Assembly (NCBI GenBank): GCA_964403325.1
Contig: CAYOFO010000003.1
Span: 1-47,207, forward strand
DNA length: 47,207 nt
Source: CAZQNF01 sp964403325
Lineage (GTDB): Bacteria > Patescibacteriota > Patescibacteriia > Magasanikbacterales > GWA2-37-8
Reading direction: 5' to 3'
This document shows, piece after piece, positions 24,715 to 33,179 of the stretch. The stretch's first letter is position 1. Each line of letters opens with the position of its first letter. The position numbers were made by a program, and so were the translations under genes. Under the pieces are notes generated by a model. That model did not search any database. It saw only the letters and a list, made by a program, of their open reading frames with translations, and had not been told where the DNA came from.

Positions 24715-26769
24715 ATGCCTCCTGTTATTAAGACTCCACAACGCAGTATTACTGCCGAACAATTACGTTCAAGAATAATTGGTATTGGTTTACTTTTTGT
24801 GCTCTGCCTTATTATTGCGGTGCCTAAACCTTTTAATCAGGCCATCCGTGCTATTAATGGTAAAAGCGGCTTAGGAATTCCGGAAATTCCAGATCGAGGT
24901 TATAATTTGGGCCTTGATTTGCGTGGTGGTGCTCATTTGGTCTACGAAGCTGATACGCACGAAATCCCTACCGCCGACCAAAACGTAGCCGTAGAAGGTT
25001 TGCGTGATGTGATTGAGCGTCGGGTACGAGGCGGGCTAGGTGTCAGTGAGCCGCTCGTGCAAACGACCAAAGTCGGTAATGTTTATCGCGTCATCGTCGA
25101 GCTCCCGGGTGTCGCCAATGTCAACGAAGCCATCAAACAAATCGGGGAAACCCCTATTTTGGAGTTTAAAGAAGTAAACGTTACTCCACCGCGCGATTTA
25201 ACCGCAGACGAACAAAAACAGCTGGCAGATTTTAATAAGAAAGCTACCGACAAGGCCAAAGATATTTTAAAACAACTTTCTCAGAAAAAAGATTTTTCCG
25301 AGTTGGCCAAACAGTATTCTGAAGATTTGCAAACCAAGAATAAGGGTGGAAATTTGGGTATTATTAGTGAAGTGCAGTATCCAGAAATTTTTGCTTGGGC
25401 AAAGACGCACAAAGTAGGAGAAGTTTCCAAAGAAATCATTACGAGTGCAAGCGGTCTCAATATTCTCAAAAAAACTGCAGAAAAACCAGGTGAGGTGGCC
25501 GTTAACGCTTCCCATTTATTAGTTTGTTATAAAGGTGCGACTGGTTGCGACAATGGGCAGTATACGAAAGAGCAGGCCAAAGCCAAGGCTGAAGAAATTC
25601 GTCGACAAATTACCGTGCAAAATTTTGGCGAGTTGGTAAAAAAATATTCAACTGAGCCAGGAGCTGCCGAACGAGAAGGCAGCTTGGGGTTGGTAAAAAA
25701 AGGTGATATGGTGCCTGTGTTTGAAAAAGCTTTGTTTGCCTTACCAAGCAATTCTCTTTCTGGGGTTGTGGAAACTCAATTTGGCTTTCATATTATTTAT
25801 AGAAAAGGTGACCAGACAACTCTCAGTTACGAAGTGGCGCGTATTTTTATCCCAACCAAACAAAAAACTGATATAGTGCCGCCGGCAGAAAGTTGGAAGT
25901 TTACTGGTTTATCAGGCAAACAACTCAAAAAAGCAGAAGTAGTCCAGGATCCGCGTACTGGCCAGGTCCAGGTCAGCTTACAATTTAATGATGAAGGGGC
26001 TAAGCTGTTTGAGCAAATCACCACGCGCAATGTGCACAAGCCGCTGGCTATTTTCCTTGATAATCAGTTAGTCGGAAATCCACCTACTGTTTCGGAGCCG
26101 ATTCCCAGTGGACAGGCCGTTATTTCGGGTCAGTTTAATTTTGAACAAGCTCGTCTCATGGCTCAGCGTCTCAATGCCGGTTCATTACCCGTACCGGTCG
26201 AGTTGATCAGTCAAGAAAAAGTAGATGCAACCTTAGGTGCCAATTCCCTTGATCAGAGTTTTAAAGCCGGTATTTTGGGCTTATTGGCAGTTATTGTTTT
26301 CATGGTGTTGTACTATCGTTTACCCGGTGTTTTGTCAGTATTTTCGCTTTTGCTCTATACAGCTTTAAGTTTGGCGGCTTTCAAATTAATCGGCGTCACC
26401 CTTACCTTGTCGGGTATTGCTGGCTTTATTCTGTCGATTGGTATGGCGGTAGATGCCAATGTGTTGGTGTTTGAGCGCCTCAAGGAAGAATTACAATTAG
26501 GTAAAGATCTTCAGTCTGGACTCGAAGAATCATTTATTCGCTCGTGGCCATCGATTCGAGATAGTCATGTTACAGCCCTCATTAGTTGTGTATTTTTGGT
26601 ATGGTTTGGCAGTGGATTTATTCAAGGCTTTGCCGTTATTTTAGCCTTAGGCACACTTATTAATTTGTTTACGGCCTATATTATTACGCGTACCATTATG
26701 CGTTTGGTGTTGCGTTTTCTAAAAAATAGAAAAAGTAGAGTTCTATTTTTGGGTGCAAGCAAACAGTAA
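24715..26769 (+). CDS. secD: protein translocase subunit SecD with inserted parvulin-type domains
   Basis: 684 residues. One N-terminal helix (IIGIGLLFVLCLIIAVP) is followed by the SecD P1 start YNLGLDLRGGAHLVYE. At about 170-258 a partial parvulin-like unit occurs (FSELAKQYSED, GGNLGIIS, ASGLNILKK). At about 263-370 a complete PpiC-type unit begins VNASHLLVCYKG and shows FGELVKKYSTEPGAAEREGSLGLVKKGDMVPVFEKALF and TQFGFHIIYR. The P1 head resumes (VQVSLQFNDEGAKLFEQIT), and five membrane helices follow from about 515 with the VDANVLVFERLKEEL motif. SecDF uses the proton gradient to pull proteins out of the Sec channel; the insert would place a prolyl isomerase at the exit. Ordinary SecD lacks this. 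Confidence 0.93.
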   Translation: MPPVIKTPQRSITAEQLRSRIIGIGLLFVLCLIIAVPKPFNQAIRAINGKSGLGIPEIPDRGYNLGLDLRGGAHLVYEADTHEIPTADQNVAVEGLRDVIERRVRGGLGVSEPLVQTTKVGNVYRVIVELPGVANVNEAIKQIGETPILEFKEVNVTPPRDLTADEQKQLADFNKKATDKAKDILKQLSQKKDFSELAKQYSEDLQTKNKGGNLGIISEVQYPEIFAWAKTHKVGEVSKEIITSASGLNILKKTAEKPGEVAVNASHLLVCYKGATGCDNGQYTKEQAKAKAEEIRRQITVQNFGELVKKYSTEPGAAEREGSLGLVKKGDMVPVFEKALFALPSNSLSGVVETQFGFHIIYRKGDQTTLSYEVARIFIPTKQKTDIVPPAESWKFTGLSGKQLKKAEVVQDPRTGQVQVSLQFNDEGAKLFEQITTRNVHKPLAIFLDNQLVGNPPTVSEPIPSGQAVISGQFNFEQARLMAQRLNAGSLPVPVELISQEKVDATLGANSLDQSFKAGILGLLAVIVFMVLYYRLPGVLSVFSLLLYTALSLAAFKLIGVTLTLSGIAGFILSIGMAVDANVLVFERLKEELQLGKDLQSGLEESFIRSWPSIRDSHVTALISCVFLVWFGSGFIQGFAVILALGTLINLFTAYIITRTIMRLVLRFLKNRKSRVLFLGASKQ

Positions 26770-26781
26770 TATACTTATTTT

Positions 26782-27693
26782 ATGAATATTCCTTTTATCA
26801 AGTACTCGAAAATTTGGCTCAGCATCAGCGCCTTGGTGGTAGTGGTGAGTTTGGCGGCAGTTTTGGTATGGGGTTTAAAACCGGGAATCGATTTTACCGG
26901 TGGGTCTCTCATGGAAGTGAGTTTTAGTAAAGTCAGACCGCAGTCTGAGACAGTAGCCAATGTTTTTAAGAGTAGCGGCTTAAAAGATGTGGTGGTGCAA
27001 CGAGCTGGTGAGCAGGGTTTTATTATTCGCACAGCCTTCCTTACCGAAGATGCACATGTAAAATTATCTCAACAATTACGAGCTGCTTTTACGAGTAAGG
27101 AGAGTAATTTTACGGAAATCCGTTTTGAGACGATTGGGCCTGCTATTAGCAGTCAATTACGTCAAAAAGCTATAATTGCAGTTGTGTTGGTGAATGTCAG
27201 TATTATCTTGTTCTTGGCTTATGCTTTTCGTAAAGTTTCTAAACCGGTAGCCAGTTGGAAATATGGTTTACTGGCCATAGTCGCTTTGGTGCATGATATT
27301 TGTTTGGTATTGGGTGTTTTTGCGCTCTTGGGGCATTTTGCCGGGGTGGAAGTTGATCTCGCCTTTGTGGTAGCTCTCCTCACCGTACTGGGCTTCTCAG
27401 TAAATGACACTATCGTTGTATACGATCGTATTCGGGAAAATTTGCTCCGCAAAACCGGGAGCAGTTTTGCTGAGGTGGTGAATAATGGTTTAAACCAAAC
27501 CTTGATGCGCTCGATTAATACTACCTTAACGGTTCTCTTGCCTTTGTTTGCACTCTATTTTTTTGGTGGCACGACCATTCGGTATTTTGCTTTAGCACTT
27601 TTAATTGGTATGGCGAGCGGAGCTTATTCGTCGGTATTTATAGCGAGTCCACTCCTTGTGATTGCAGAAAAAATGCAGGGTAAAAAATCTTAA
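26782..27693 (+). CDS. secF: protein translocase subunit SecF
   Basis: 303 residues with six membrane helices. The N-terminus reads FIKYSKIWLSISALVVVVS, then GIDFTGGSLMEVSF, the small periplasmic P4 head, and the SecF motif VLGFSVNDTIVVYDRIRENL with the conserved Asp and Arg of the proton path; SINTTLTVLLPLFALYFFGG follows. Partner of SecD, 12 nt upstream, in one operon that ends at a clear terminator. Confidence 0.95.
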   Translation: MNIPFIKYSKIWLSISALVVVVSLAAVLVWGLKPGIDFTGGSLMEVSFSKVRPQSETVANVFKSSGLKDVVVQRAGEQGFIIRTAFLTEDAHVKLSQQLRAAFTSKESNFTEIRFETIGPAISSQLRQKAIIAVVLVNVSIILFLAYAFRKVSKPVASWKYGLLAIVALVHDICLVLGVFALLGHFAGVEVDLAFVVALLTVLGFSVNDTIVVYDRIRENLLRKTGSSFAEVVNNGLNQTLMRSINTTLTVLLPLFALYFFGGTTIRYFALALLIGMASGAYSSVFIASPLLVIAEKMQGKKS

Positions 27694-27705
27694 ACAGAAC
27701 CCTGT

Positions 27706-27735
27706 AAAAAACTTCGCCTGACAGCGAAGTTTTTT
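27706..27735 (+). terminator. secDF terminator
   Basis: AAAAAACTTCGC, loop CTGACA, GCGAAGTTTTTT, 12 nt after the secF stop. Confidence 0.92.
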
Positions 27736-27817
27736 GTTATGAGTATTTGTTAAAACATGGTGTGAGCGGTGTCCTTTTTCATATTTTTGTGTTATGATAA
27801 CATCATCTAATTTTTCT

Positions 27818-27979
27818 ATGAGTGATAATATTATTCGCCACATGGTGGCGCTCTTAGCCACTATCATTTGCGCATTGGCGTATTTTAGCGGTTATGTTTC
27901 AGCTTCGTTTAACGGCTGGTGGACTGTATTTGGCGTACTGGTTATTTACGGAGGGATATATCGTATTATTGATAAATAA
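27818..27979 (+). CDS. small two-helix membrane protein
   Basis: 53 residues from the ATG at 27818 (MSDNIIRHMVALLA). An ATG at 27794 would lie within a TATGAT -10-like element at 27793-27798, so the shorter form is preferred. Two hydrophobic helices, VALLATIICALAYFSGYV and WWTVFGVLVIYGGIYRII, make almost the whole protein. Ends 2 nt before the next gene, which indicates co-translation with the large membrane protein. Family not recognised. Confidence 0.65.
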   Translation: MSDNIIRHMVALLATIICALAYFSGYVSASFNGWWTVFGVLVIYGGIYRIIDK

Positions 27980-27981
27980 TT

Positions 27982-29460
27982 ATGGAGCCTTGGATAATTG
28001 CCACACCCTTTGGTTTTAGTTTTGATTTGTCGTTGTGGCAAAATATTTTTTTGCTGCCGACGACCAACTTTATTAAAATTTGTTTTGCTATTATTGGTTG
28101 GCCATTTTTGGCTTTGTTTTTGGTGTACATGGCTGCGCATCTCTGGCTCAGTTATCGGCGTGAAAAACATAGTCGTCACTGGAAATGGGTATTGTTGGCC
28201 GTGGATATTCCTCCCATGTTTATTCAGACACCCAAAGCGGTTGAGCAAATTTTTGCTCATTTAAGCGGCGCCAGAATTCAGCCCAATATCGGAGAAAAAT
28301 ATTGGCAAGGTAAAAAGCAAAAAAGTTTTAGTTTTGAAATAGTGAGCATTGATGGTTATATTCAATTTTTAATTCGCACCGAAGAGGGCTTCCGTGATTT
28401 GGTGGAAGCGGCTATTTATGCACAATATACCGAAGCTGAGATTACAGAAGTAGAGGATTATGTGGGAAATATTCCCGCTCATTTTCCGGATAGTGAGAAT
28501 GACGTGTTTGGGGTTGAATTTGGTCTTGAGGAGGATGATGCCTATCCAATTCGTACCTATCCCAGTTTTGAATATAATATCAGCAAGGACGCTGTTTTCA
28601 GTGATCCGATGGCAGCGCTCCTCGAAAATTTTAGCCGCATAAGCTATGGAGAAAATTTTTGGCTTCAACTTATTGTAGAACCGACTGATAATCATTGGAA
28701 AGAAAAAGGTATAAAATTAGTAAAAAAACTTCTTACAGGCAACGATGACGGTCACCATGGGGGTGGGGCTGCTTCCGGGATATCAAAAATTATGGGGGCC
28801 TCCACTTCTTTGCTCAGTGATTTTAGTAATGTGTTTAATGGGGTGGAAGCCGATAAGCATGCTAAAAAAGGTCATGATGGGCATGACGTTAAAATTGAAA
28901 AAAAGATCAGTGATTTAACCCCGGGCGCCAAAAATACCATGGAGGCGGTAGAAGAAAAGATACTCAAAATTGGTTTTAAATCCAAACTAAGAGTCTTGTA
29001 TGCGGCTAAGAAATCTGTATATAATCCAGCTCGGTGCATCAGCGGTTTTATTGGGGCCATTAATCAATTTCACATTATTGGCCGCAATGCCTTGGTGCCG
29101 CACGAAGTGACTGAGGCGCATTATGCCTTCAAAAATCGCAAGGAAAATCACCTTAAATCTCATTTTGTACATGCTTTTCAAAAACGTAAGTTAAAAACTG
29201 GTGGAACGCCGTACATACTTAATATTGAAGAGCTGGCTACTTTGTGGCATTTTCCGCTGCCTTTCGTAAAAACACCGCTCTTGCAAAAAGCAGGTGCCAA
29301 ACGGGCTGAGCCTCCGGCCGGACTTCCTTTTGATATGCCGGAGGGTTGGCCAACCAAAAAAGGTATGCCGCATTCAGCGCAGCCACATCATAAACATACC
29401 GGACTTTTCTCTGTTTCAGAAACAGAGGAAGAAGTGCCAACAGATTTACCAATGGAATAA
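27982..29460 (+). CDS. conserved CPR-type membrane protein, possible partner of a conjugation-like ATPase
   Basis: 492 residues. One or two membrane helices at about 20-55 (FIKICFAIIGWPFLALFLVY) are followed by WVLLAVDIPPMFIQTPKAVEQIFAHLSGA and a large soluble part with FSFEIVSIDGYIQFLIRTEEGFRDLVEAAIYAQY and AEITEVEDYV. This pattern resembles the DUF8128-like N-terminal partner that, as I recall, precedes a type IV coupling/VirB4-like ATPase in Patescibacteria, perhaps for pili or DNA transfer. A His/Gly-rich linker (HHGGG, HDGHD) lies at about 253-300. No such ATPase gene follows here; a terminator does. The C-terminal tail is His/Pro-rich. Function is inferred only. Confidence 0.75.
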   Translation: MEPWIIATPFGFSFDLSLWQNIFLLPTTNFIKICFAIIGWPFLALFLVYMAAHLWLSYRREKHSRHWKWVLLAVDIPPMFIQTPKAVEQIFAHLSGARIQPNIGEKYWQGKKQKSFSFEIVSIDGYIQFLIRTEEGFRDLVEAAIYAQYTEAEITEVEDYVGNIPAHFPDSENDVFGVEFGLEEDDAYPIRTYPSFEYNISKDAVFSDPMAALLENFSRISYGENFWLQLIVEPTDNHWKEKGIKLVKKLLTGNDDGHHGGGAASGISKIMGASTSLLSDFSNVFNGVEADKHAKKGHDGHDVKIEKKISDLTPGAKNTMEAVEEKILKIGFKSKLRVLYAAKKSVYNPARCISGFIGAINQFHIIGRNALVPHEVTEAHYAFKNRKENHLKSHFVHAFQKRKLKTGGTPYILNIEELATLWHFPLPFVKTPLLQKAGAKRAEPPAGLPFDMPEGWPTKKGMPHSAQPHHKHTGLFSVSETEEEVPTDLPME

Positions 29461-29499
29461 AATAACCGACGCTTTGCCTTAAGCAAAGCGTCGGTTATT
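29461..29499. terminator. 17-bp perfect hairpin terminator
   Basis: AATAACCGACGCTTTGC, loop CTTAA, GCAAAGCGTCGGTTATT, beginning right at the stop codon. The following T-run is short (TATAAATTTT), but the stem is very stable. Lies between converging genes. Confidence 0.85.
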
Positions 29500-29589
29500 A
29501 TAAATTTTGCGGGGGGTAAATGTATCTGTCGGTAGAGTGTCGTTGTCTCAACGGTTTCTCCTTTGTCCAAGGGTGTTGCGGATAAAATC

Positions 29590-30435
29590 TTAGATGTTAT
29601 TTTTTTCGGCAGAGAGAACTGTGTTAAGAATGAGGCGGGCTACCGTAATGGGACCAACTCCACCGGGAGTAGGGGTGACGTAGCTAGCGTGCGGGAGAAC
29701 TTCTTCCACGTTAACATCGCCAGACATTTTCCCATCCTCAAAACTTACGCCAGCATCAATAACAACGGCGTCTTTTTTTATCATGTCTGCGGAAATAAGA
29801 TTTTTTTTACCGACGCCGGAAATAATAATATCCGCTTGCAGACATTTGTTTTTTGTATCTTTCGTACGGCTGTTGCAGGTTGTGATGCTTGCTCCGGCGT
29901 TTACTAAGAGCATGGAAAGTGGTTTGCCAACGAGAATGCCCATGCCGATAATGGCGGCATTTTTTCCGGCCAGAGCAATATTAAGTTCGCTTAAAATAGT
30001 CATGATCGCACCAGCTGTTGGTGGCATAAGATAATGGCTGTTGGTCATAAGATGGCCCAGATTTTCGTCTGTTAAAAAATCAACATCAATTTTTGGATCA
30101 ATAGCGTTAAGAACAGGACGCGTATAGAGATGCTCGGGTAAAGGTAACTGGATCATGAGGCCGGATAAATGTTCTTGGGTTTGCAGGCGGTGTATTTTTT
30201 GGATGAGCTCTTGTTCGGTAATGTCTTCGTTGGTTTGTTCGAGTATAAAATCAACCCCAACTTTTTTGGCAACTTCGCCTTTCATTCGGTCGTACATGGC
30301 AGAAGCCGGGTCGTTGCCAACCAAAACAATGCCCAGTTTAGGTGTAATGCCTTTAGTTTTTAAAGCCTGTACTTTTTGCGCGGTTTGCATTTGAATTTTA
30401 TGAGCAATGGCTCGGCCGTCAATCAGAATTCCCAT
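29590..30435 (-). CDS. folD: bifunctional methylenetetrahydrofolate dehydrogenase/cyclohydrolase
   Basis: 281 residues, the normal FolD length. The catalytic domain has the substrate motif YDRMKGEVAKKVG (YxxxK with the catalytic Lys) and GLMIQLPLPEHL; IDPKIDVDFLTDENLG follows. The NADP domain has AAIIGMGILVGKPLSMLL, VVIDAGVSFEDGKMSGDVNVEEV and the C-terminal TPTPGGVGPITVARL. It interconverts 5,10-methylene- and 10-formyl-tetrahydrofolate, supplying one-carbon units. One deviation: IGMGILVGKP replaces the usual GRSxxVGxP, with Met-Gly for Arg-Ser, which may shift cofactor preference. Expressed leftward from a promoter about 160 nt upstream. Confidence 0.95.
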   Translation of the reverse strand: MGILIDGRAIAHKIQMQTAQKVQALKTKGITPKLGIVLVGNDPASAMYDRMKGEVAKKVGVDFILEQTNEDITEQELIQKIHRLQTQEHLSGLMIQLPLPEHLYTRPVLNAIDPKIDVDFLTDENLGHLMTNSHYLMPPTAGAIMTILSELNIALAGKNAAIIGMGILVGKPLSMLLVNAGASITTCNSRTKDTKNKCLQADIIISGVGKKNLISADMIKKDAVVIDAGVSFEDGKMSGDVNVEEVLPHASYVTPTPGGVGPITVARLILNTVLSAEKNNI

Positions 30436-30554
30436 AGGTGTAAGATGAGGTAAATAAGCTTTGTGAAACGCTAGCTTAACAAATATATGGTCTTTTTACA
30501 AATAAAAAGCCTTTAGATTCGCTAAAATAAAGCTATTTTGTACTTAAAAACAAT

Positions 30555-30585
30555 AAAAAAATGCCAGTATTTTTACTACGAGGCA
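30555..30585 (-). terminator. promoter-proximal hairpin plus T7 in the folD leader
   Basis: Minus strand GTGCC-TCG-TAGTA-AAAA-TACT-GGCA followed by seven T. It begins within a few nt of the predicted transcript start, so initiation would give a roughly 30-nt RNA unless the hairpin is bypassed. Confidence 0.5.
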
Positions 30586-30594
30586 CTTAAATAT

Positions 30595-30623
30595 ATTCTA
30601 TCACATTTTTGTAAATTTGTCAA
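30595..30623 (-). promoter_or_regulatory. leftward promoter upstream of folD
   Basis: Minus strand TTGACA (30618-30623), 17-nt spacer, TAGAAT (30595-30600). Near-consensus; about 160 nt before the folD ATG. Confidence 0.75.
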
Positions 30624-30836
30624 TAAAAATTGACAGTAATGCATAGTTTACATTTTTACAATGTTGCCCTAGAACTTAAAAAATGGGAACAATAAGTATT
30701 AAAAAACCCAGCTTTTTTGCAGCAGTTTTTTCTTTTTGGACAGCTCTTTCGTAACCCTCCTTTAATTTGTTAATTGCCGTGCGCCTTACCTCGCTCACTT
30801 CCCTATTTTTTCAATATAGTTCAGTTAGTCTTTAAG

Positions 30837-30845
30837 TGTTATAAT
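30837..30845 (+). promoter_or_regulatory. extended -10 promoter of the transketolase gene
   Basis: TGT-TATAAT with the perfect -10 at 30840-30845, 19 nt before the ATG at 30865, which gives a leader of only about 13 nt. No -35 match, so the TGn extension is likely needed. Confidence 0.65.
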
Positions 30846-30864
30846 CAATGCATATATCATATTT

Positions 30865-32733
30865 ATGTTTTTTTCTTCTTCGCAAAAAAAATTGTCGGAA
30901 ATCGCTCGGTTAGTTCGTTATAACATTCTCATTTCCACCACGGCGGCTGGGAGCGGACACCCCAGCTCATCGCTTTCAGCCACAGACATTATGACAACAT
31001 TGATGTTCGGAGGTTTTTTTCGCGCTGACCTCAAACATCCGGAGTATAACAACAATGATCGTTTAATTTTTTCTAAAGGTCATGCTGCCCCGCTTTTTTA
31101 TGCTTTATACGCGGCAGCCGGAATGGTGACGTCAGAAGAAATGCAGCAATTGCGTAAGTTTGGTGCACGTCTCGAGGGACACCCGACCATGCGCTTTCCC
31201 TTTACCGAAGCTGCCACCGGTTCGTTGGGCCAGGGATTGTCGATTGGAGTGGGCATGGCCATAAACGCCAAGTATCTGGATAAGCTGGATTATAAAACTT
31301 ATGTTTTGATGGGGGATAGTGAAATGGCTGAAGGGTCGATTTATGAAGCTATGGAACTGGCGATTTATTATAAACTGAATAATTTGGTTGCAATAGTTGA
31401 TGTAAATAGACTTGGTGAGCGTGGTGAAACCATGGTCGGATACGATACGAATGTTTACCAAAAAAAAGCCGAGGCATTTGGTTGGGAAGCTATAGTTATC
31501 GATGGGCACAATTTGGAAGACATAAAAAACGCTTTTACAAAAGCAAAAAAAAGCGCGAAGCCGGTTATGATTATCGCGAAGACTATAAAGGGCAAAGGGG
31601 TATCGTTTATGGAAAATAAAGAAGGTTGGCACGGCAAGGCGATGAATGAAGAACAATTGGGGTTGGCGTTGAAAGAAATTGGACCAGTCAACGAGAAGCT
31701 TGTGGGAAAAATAGTTTTGCCGAAAAATTTACAAAAGACAGGTAAAAAAATACAAAAATCGAGTGCTGTAAATTCAGGAGAATTGCATGCTTCGTATAAA
31801 ATTGGTCAAATGATGGCCACTCGGGAGGCGTATGGCGTAGCTCTTACAGAACTGGGCAAAACATCCGAGAATGTCGTGGCACTGGATGCGGAAGTGAGTA
31901 ATTCGACTTTTTCCGATAAGTTTAAAAAAGATTTCCCAGAACGTTTTTTCGAAATGTTTATTGCTGAGCAAAACATGGTTGGTGCGGCGGTGGGGTTGGC
32001 AGCTCGGGGAAAAATACCCTTTGTATCTACGTTTGCTGCCTTTTTTACACGAGCTTTTGATCAGTTGCGCATGGCCGCCTATAGCGCAGCCAATATTAAA
32101 TGCGTTGGTTCGCATTGTGGCGTCTCAATTGGAGAAGATGGTACTTCACAGATGGGGCTCGAAGACATCGCTCTCTTTCGATCGATTTTTGGCAGCATCG
32201 TGCTCTATCCCAGTGATGCAGTGGCGACGCGTGAGTTGGTGAAGGAGTTGATGCGGTACCAGGGTTTGGGCTATTTGCGGACCACTCGGATGGCGCTGCC
32301 CGTGCTCTATAAAGATACGGAAAAATTTGTTATTGGCGGCAGCAAGACCTTGTGTAAGAGTGCTAAAGACGTTGTTACTGTGGTGGGGGCTGGTATTACC
32401 CTCCACGAAGCTCTCAAAGCTTATGAGATTTTGCGCCAGCAAGGTATTTTTATACGAGTGATTGATCTCTATAGTATTAAACCAATCGACTCAAAAACTT
32501 TGGCACTGGCTGCCAAACAGACCCAGGGGATTGTGATAGTAGAGGATCATTATGCGGCGGGCGGAATGGCCGAGGCAGTACGGACGGCTCTTTCAGGCGT
32601 TACATCAAATATTTATTCGCTATGCGTTACCAAAATGCCGCAAAGTGGAAAGCCGCAAGAGCTGATTAATTATGAAGATATTTCCGAAAAAGCCATTGTG
32701 ACTCTGGTTAAGAAAATTTTGCGCCAGCGCTAA
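30865..32733 (+). CDS. tkt: transketolase
   Basis: 622 residues carrying both halves in one chain. The N-terminal half has RYNILISTTAAGSGHPSSSLSA, SKGHAAPLFYA, GSLGQGLSIGVGMA and the thiamine-diphosphate motif GDSEMAEGSIYEAME...VDVN. The pyrimidine-binding half starts TREAYGVALTELGK, with ALDAEVSNSTF, the catalytic Glu in FFEMFIAEQNMVGAAVGLAARG, and HCGVSIGEDGTSQMGLEDIALFRS. The C-terminal domain follows from about 490. It moves two-carbon ketol units between sugar phosphates; in CPR this is often the core of a partial pentose-phosphate route. The short form (about 620) is typical of archaeal/thermophile-like fused enzymes. Confidence 0.95.
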   Translation: MFFSSSQKKLSEIARLVRYNILISTTAAGSGHPSSSLSATDIMTTLMFGGFFRADLKHPEYNNNDRLIFSKGHAAPLFYALYAAAGMVTSEEMQQLRKFGARLEGHPTMRFPFTEAATGSLGQGLSIGVGMAINAKYLDKLDYKTYVLMGDSEMAEGSIYEAMELAIYYKLNNLVAIVDVNRLGERGETMVGYDTNVYQKKAEAFGWEAIVIDGHNLEDIKNAFTKAKKSAKPVMIIAKTIKGKGVSFMENKEGWHGKAMNEEQLGLALKEIGPVNEKLVGKIVLPKNLQKTGKKIQKSSAVNSGELHASYKIGQMMATREAYGVALTELGKTSENVVALDAEVSNSTFSDKFKKDFPERFFEMFIAEQNMVGAAVGLAARGKIPFVSTFAAFFTRAFDQLRMAAYSAANIKCVGSHCGVSIGEDGTSQMGLEDIALFRSIFGSIVLYPSDAVATRELVKELMRYQGLGYLRTTRMALPVLYKDTEKFVIGGSKTLCKSAKDVVTVVGAGITLHEALKAYEILRQQGIFIRVIDLYSIKPIDSKTLALAAKQTQGIVIVEDHYAAGGMAEAVRTALSGVTSNIYSLCVTKMPQSGKPQELINYEDISEKAIVTLVKKILRQR

Positions 32734-32746
32734 CTTGTCGCTACAT

Positions 32747-32775
32747 AAAAAGTCTGCCCATATGGCAGATTTTTT
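32747..32775. terminator. terminator between converging tkt and the 72-residue gene
   Basis: AAAAAGTCTGCC, CATAT, GGCAGATTTTTT. It overlaps the stop codon of the leftward gene, so it can serve both directions. Confidence 0.85.
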
Positions 32776-32992
32776 AGTTATAAGTCTCTTCCAGTTTTTC
32801 AACCACTTTCCAGGCTTCCATGAGGGAGTGACAGGCTACTTTGGGTTCAAGGGGGATGAATTTGCTATCAAGGACGCTCACGATAAAGCGGTTAAAGTAG
32901 GATTCTATAGTAATGTGATTGCTTTTGACTTTTTTGACGATATAATTGTCCACTTCTTTCCAACCATGCGGCAGGGAGACGAAAAATGACAT
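32774..32992 (-). CDS. small hypothetical protein, 72 residues
   Basis: Starts MSFFVSLPHGWKEVDNYIVK and ends KVVEKLEETYN. It mixes strands and a C-terminal amphipathic helix, with one Cys and no membrane segment. An extended -10 promoter 30 nt upstream and a terminator at its end support a real single-gene unit. No family recognised. Confidence 0.65.
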   Translation of the reverse strand: MSFFVSLPHGWKEVDNYIVKKVKSNHITIESYFNRFIVSVLDSKFIPLEPKVACHSLMEAWKVVEKLEETYN

Positions 32993-33021
32993 AAGGGATA
33001 AAGTAATGCAAGAGTTGCCAC

Positions 33022-33030
33022 ATTATACCA
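33022..33030 (-). promoter_or_regulatory. extended -10 promoter for the 72-residue gene
   Basis: Minus strand TGG-TATAAT (perfect -10 at 33022-33027), about 30 nt before the ATG at 32992. A TTGACA lies only 10 nt upstream of the -10, too close to act with it. Confidence 0.6.
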
Positions 33031-33179
33031 TATTTTTTGTCAAAATATATTTACATTGTGGAAAATATGGGGACAAATGAGTATAAAAGTGGATAAGTGG
33101 TGTAAAAATTATTTTTTTAAGCAAAATATATTGCCGTGAGAAAGAAAAAGAAAGGTGGTGATTCTTAAAGAAGTTTATT

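Larger units (their letters stand above)
30436..30864. other. 429-nt AT-rich intergenic region between divergent folD and tkt
   Basis: No credible gene. It holds the folD promoter and its promoter-proximal hairpin, the inverted repeat TGTCAAT-AAAA-ATTGACA (30618-30635) that supplies back-to-back TTGACA boxes, and the tkt -10. On the plus strand TTGACA at 30630-30635 is followed only by a weak TTTTTA at 17 nt, and by a loose AAAAAAC...GTTTTTT pairing near 30703-30735. A short plus-strand RNA is therefore possible but not supported. No THF-riboswitch core was recognised. Confidence 0.5.

Noticed and set aside
29563..29907. Plus-strand frame opposite folD
   Set aside because: Antisense shadow of a clear folD coding region.
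30436..30600. Tetrahydrofolate riboswitch ahead of folD
   Set aside because: No GC-rich conserved core was found in the AT-rich leader; only a short terminator-like hairpin.
33150..33165. AAAGAAAGGTGGTGATTC resembling the complement of the 16S rRNA 3' end
   Set aside because: No further rRNA similarity follows and the match is short; it may be a chance purine tract. A GTG start there gives only ten codons.
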